Assembly (NCBI GenBank): GCA_030625925.1
Contig: DAOUPY010000052.1
Location: 1-8,145 of the forward strand
Length of the DNA: 8,145 nucleotides
Direction of reading: 5' to 3'
Source: Fusobacteriaceae bacterium
GTDB taxonomy: Bacteria > Fusobacteriota > Fusobacteriia > Fusobacteriales > Fusobacteriaceae
The notes under the pieces were generated by a model. The model was given only the letters and a program-made list of their open reading frames with translations. It did no database searches and had not been told where the DNA came from. Below, piece after piece: positions 6,767-8,145 of the stretch. A program made the translations under genes and the position numbers. Every line of letters starts with the position of its first letter. Positions within the stretch are counted from its first letter, which is position 1.

Positions 6767-6807
6767 AAAAACGATTAAATCTGAAAAATGGATTTAGTCG
6801 TTTTTTT
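6767..6807 (+). terminator. Intrinsic terminator after the FAH-family gene
   Basis: A 15-bp stem (6767-6781 with 6791-6805, one G-U pair) with a 9-nt loop; core CGATTAAATC / GATTTAGTCG, then a run of seven T from 6801. It lies 14 nt after the stop codon and closes the 4753-6752 unit. Confidence 0.93.
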
Positions 6808-6815
6808 ATAGAGTA

Positions 6816-6824
6816 TGGTATAAT
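6816..6824 (+). promoter_or_regulatory. Extended -10 promoter for the 6883 gene
   Basis: TGGTATAAT is a perfect extended -10 (TGn plus TATAAT). It sits just after the preceding terminator and about 60 nt before the start codon. No clear -35 is seen, which extended -10 promoters often tolerate. Confidence 0.7.
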
Positions 6825-6882
6825 ATAGAAAAAATTAATTCATTCTTTGTGGGGGTATTAATTATTAAAGTTGGAGGTAAAG

Positions 6883-7311
6883 ATGAAAAAATTTAACTAT
6901 ATGGAAATGACAAATGATGGGTATAAGATTACTTGTGGGATAGAAAACGAAGTAATGTGTAATATATATGTCTGTGTAAAAGAGGGAACAGCTGAAAAAT
7001 TAGCCAAAGAATTATCTGAGAAAAGAATGAATGCAGGAATGGAATGGGAATTATATGATTTTGAGGAAGAGAATGGAAATAAGGGTGTAGGATATACCTT
7101 TACTGCCGAGGAAGAAGATGTGAATTTTGAAGCTATGGTAGAGTTATGTCATATCAATGACTTTAACTGTGTATATGAGATGGAAGCTTTCAATGGAGAT
7201 TTAGAAGGATATGAAGAGAAGATCGAGGAAGAATTTGGAGAATTTTTTGATGCAAAATTTGAAGAGATTGAAGAATTAGAGGAACAGATAGCTAAGGAAA
7301 GCAGCAAATAA
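6883..7311 (+). CDS. Hypothetical acidic protein, 142 aa
   Basis: Starts at ATG 6883, 5 nt after GGAGG (6873-6877); a TTG at 6871 in the same frame overlaps the ribosome binding site and is rejected. The product begins MKKFNYMEMTNDGYKITCG. It is strongly acidic, with about 39 Asp/Glu against 13 Lys/Arg, and has five cysteines (18, 26, 31, 89, 96), three of them within 14 residues. Residues about 110-142 are Glu-rich and probably helical (EELEEQIAKE). There is no signal peptide or membrane segment, so it is likely cytoplasmic. It has its own promoter and lies 73 bp before the acetyltransferase gene, with only a weak A/T hairpin between (7310-7324), so the two may be co-transcribed. I do not recognise the family. 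Confidence 0.8.
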   Translation: MKKFNYMEMTNDGYKITCGIENEVMCNIYVCVKEGTAEKLAKELSEKRMNAGMEWELYDFEEENGNKGVGYTFTAEEEDVNFEAMVELCHINDFNCVYEMEAFNGDLEGYEEKIEEEFGEFFDAKFEEIEELEEQIAKESSK

Positions 7312-7384
7312 AAGTTTAACTTTTCATTTATGTAAATTAAGAACTTTGAGAGAGTTTTGTCAGAAACCATAAGGGGGACTGTAA

Positions 7385-7906
7385 ATGTTGATTAGAAAAC
7401 CGGTGGAAATCGATATTTCTAGGTTACAAGATTTTTTAGAGCTGGTCATCTCTGATACCTCTAAAAAAGAGGGGATAGAAGAGGATGATTTTGTTTTAGA
7501 AGAGGTTAAAAGTAAGATGGAAGTTCTGAAAAACTATTTACAAGAACCTGATAAAGATAGCAGGTTTTTGACTGCTTTAGATGGGAAAAAAATAATAGGT
7601 ACAATATCTTCGACCTTATGTGGTGGTAAAATTCTAGAGTTATTAGGAAATAAAGTTGAAAGAGAATTTCAAATTGGAATTATCTATATTCATCCCGACT
7701 ATCAAAGAAAAGGTGTGGCGACCAATCTTTTCAATGAGATGAATAAAATTTTAAAAAATAGAGAAATCATAAAATTTTATTTGGATAGTGGATATATAGA
7801 GGCACAAAAGTATTGGAAGAAAAAGTTAGGATCCCCTTTGTTTGTAGAAAAAAATTGCTGGGGAGAAGGGGTAGATCATATGATATGGAAAAGCAGTTTA
7901 AATTAA
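7385..7906 (+). CDS. GNAT family N-acetyltransferase
   Basis: A 173-aa protein with the GNAT fold, which transfers an acetyl group from acetyl-CoA to an amine. Motif A is clear: IGIIYIHPDYQRKGVATNLF (97-116), a beta strand followed by the Q-R-K-G-V-A pyrophosphate-binding loop (107-112). The second half of the fold follows, with IIKFYLDSGYIEAQKYWKKKLG (128-149), where FYLDSG and the aromatic YW in the helix are typical of motif B. Length is normal for a single-domain GNAT. The ATG at 7385 follows AAGGGGG (7371-7377) by 7 nt. The substrate could be a protein N-terminus, small amine or antibiotic and cannot be inferred. It precedes hrcA in the same direction but is separated from it by a long hairpin and a strong promoter. 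Confidence 0.88.
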   Translation: MLIRKPVEIDISRLQDFLELVISDTSKKEGIEEDDFVLEEVKSKMEVLKNYLQEPDKDSRFLTALDGKKIIGTISSTLCGGKILELLGNKVEREFQIGIIYIHPDYQRKGVATNLFNEMNKILKNREIIKFYLDSGYIEAQKYWKKKLGSPLFVEKNCWGEGVDHMIWKSSLN

Positions 7907-7919
7907 AAATAAGCTAGTT

Positions 7920-7962
7920 TCAATATTTTAGCCACCTAGAGGATAGGTGGCTAAAATATTGA
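7920..7962 (+). terminator. Perfect 18-bp hairpin between the GNAT gene and hrcA
   Basis: Arms 7920-7937 and 7945-7962 are exact inverse complements around a 7-nt loop (AGAGGAT), with the GC-rich core GCCACCT / AGGTGGC. It begins 14 nt after the GNAT stop codon, where a terminator is expected. Neither strand has a proper U tract after the stem; the plus strand continues GAAAAAATG. It may be a weak terminator, an RNA-processing hairpin or an mRNA-stabilising end. Confidence 0.55.
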
Positions 7963-7971
7963 GAAAAAATG

Positions 7972-8000
7972 TTGACAAAGTTGAGAAAGAAGGATATACT
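7972..8000 (+). promoter_or_regulatory. Sigma70 promoter of hrcA
   Basis: A perfect TTGACA (7972-7977), 17-nt spacer, and TATACT (7995-8000; five of six matches to TATAAT). The expected transcription start is near 8006-8008, just before the CIRCE operator, the usual layout for HrcA-repressed vegetative promoters. Confidence 0.92.
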
Positions 8001-8009
8001 CATCCTAAG

Positions 8010-8036
8010 TTAGCAATCTAATCCGATGAGTGCTAA
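8010..8036 (+). promoter_or_regulatory. CIRCE operator (HrcA binding site)
   Basis: TTAGCAATC-N9-GAGTGCTAA: the right arm is the exact consensus, and the left arm differs at one base (consensus TTAGCACTC). It lies at the predicted transcription start of hrcA, so HrcA should repress its own operon and be relieved on heat shock. Confidence 0.96.
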
Positions 8037-8061
8037 CAACTGGCTAATTGGAGTGGTGGGT

Positions 8062-8145
8062 ATGATTACAGATAGAGAAAAGCTAGTGTTAGGAGCAATA
8101 ATTGACTATTACCTGACCTCAGGTGGAACCATAGGTTCTAGAACA
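8062..8145 (+). CDS. hrcA: Heat-inducible repressor HrcA, 5' end only
   Basis: Only the first 28 codons are in the window. They begin MITDREKLVLGAIIDYYL and continue to TIGSRT, matching the conserved N-terminal winged-helix DNA-binding region of HrcA, where a bacterial ortholog typically reads RQ..IL.AII..Y...PVGSRT. HrcA binds CIRCE and represses the hrcA-grpE-dnaK-dnaJ and groESL operons, with GroEL keeping it active. The CIRCE element directly upstream confirms the call. GGAG (8050-8053) lies 8 nt before the ATG; in-frame GTG codons at 8053 and 8056 overlap the ribosome binding site and are less likely starts. grpE and dnaK probably follow beyond the right edge, by analogy with other genomes. 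Confidence 0.95.
   Translation, partial: MITDREKLVLGAIIDYYLTSGGTIGSRT

Noticed and set aside
7310..7324. A/T hairpin AAAAG-TTTAA-CTTTT after the acidic protein gene
   Set aside because: Only five to seven mostly A-T pairs with no following U tract; too weak to call a terminator.

Overview
This looks like a low-GC, AT-rich bacterial chromosome segment. The likely source is a Fusobacteriota member (Ilyobacter, Psychrilyobacter or Propionigenium type); a low-GC Firmicute cannot be excluded. The reasons are strong GGAGG ribosome binding sites, ATA/AGA/TTA-rich codon use, U-tracted intrinsic terminators, CIRCE-controlled hrcA, and an EIIA-CBS protein near an anaerobe-type pyruvate phosphate dikinase. 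No RNA gene, CRISPR array, transposase or phage gene was seen.

The left part reads on the minus strand. Bases 1-706 hold the 5' part of a PTS EIIA domain protein fused to a CBS domain, cut by the window edge. An AT-rich gap of about 530 bp follows, with one possible 51-codon small ORF (739-894) that resembles an orphan signal peptide. The gap also carries one of two copies of a 25-bp sequence; the other copy overlaps the end of ppdK. Pyruvate phosphate dikinase (ppdK, 1236-4049) is the largest gene. Its 5' end carries an in-frame 117-bp tandem duplication that includes the Shine-Dalgarno, the start codon and the first codons, so the gene has two complete translation starts in one frame. Upstream of it lie 361 bp without an intact gene, holding a small palindrome and a possible eroded coding remnant, and then a 57-aa hypothetical gene (4411-4584) with its own terminator.

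The right part reads on the plus strand. An AI-2E/PerM-family membrane protein (4753-5823) and a fumarylacetoacetate hydrolase family enzyme (5856-6752) sit 32 bp apart and end at a strong terminator, so they probably form one operon. Next are an unrecognised acidic protein (6883-7311) behind an extended -10 promoter and a GNAT acetyltransferase (7385-7906). A perfect 18-bp inverted repeat separates these from a consensus-like sigma70 promoter and a CIRCE operator in front of hrcA, of which only the first 28 codons are present.

Functionally the window is mostly housekeeping: PEP/pyruvate interconversion and PTS-type regulation on the left, heat-shock control on the right, and poorly characterised genes between. 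I saw no multi-gene defence or other clearly new system. The most notable feature is the duplicated ppdK start.
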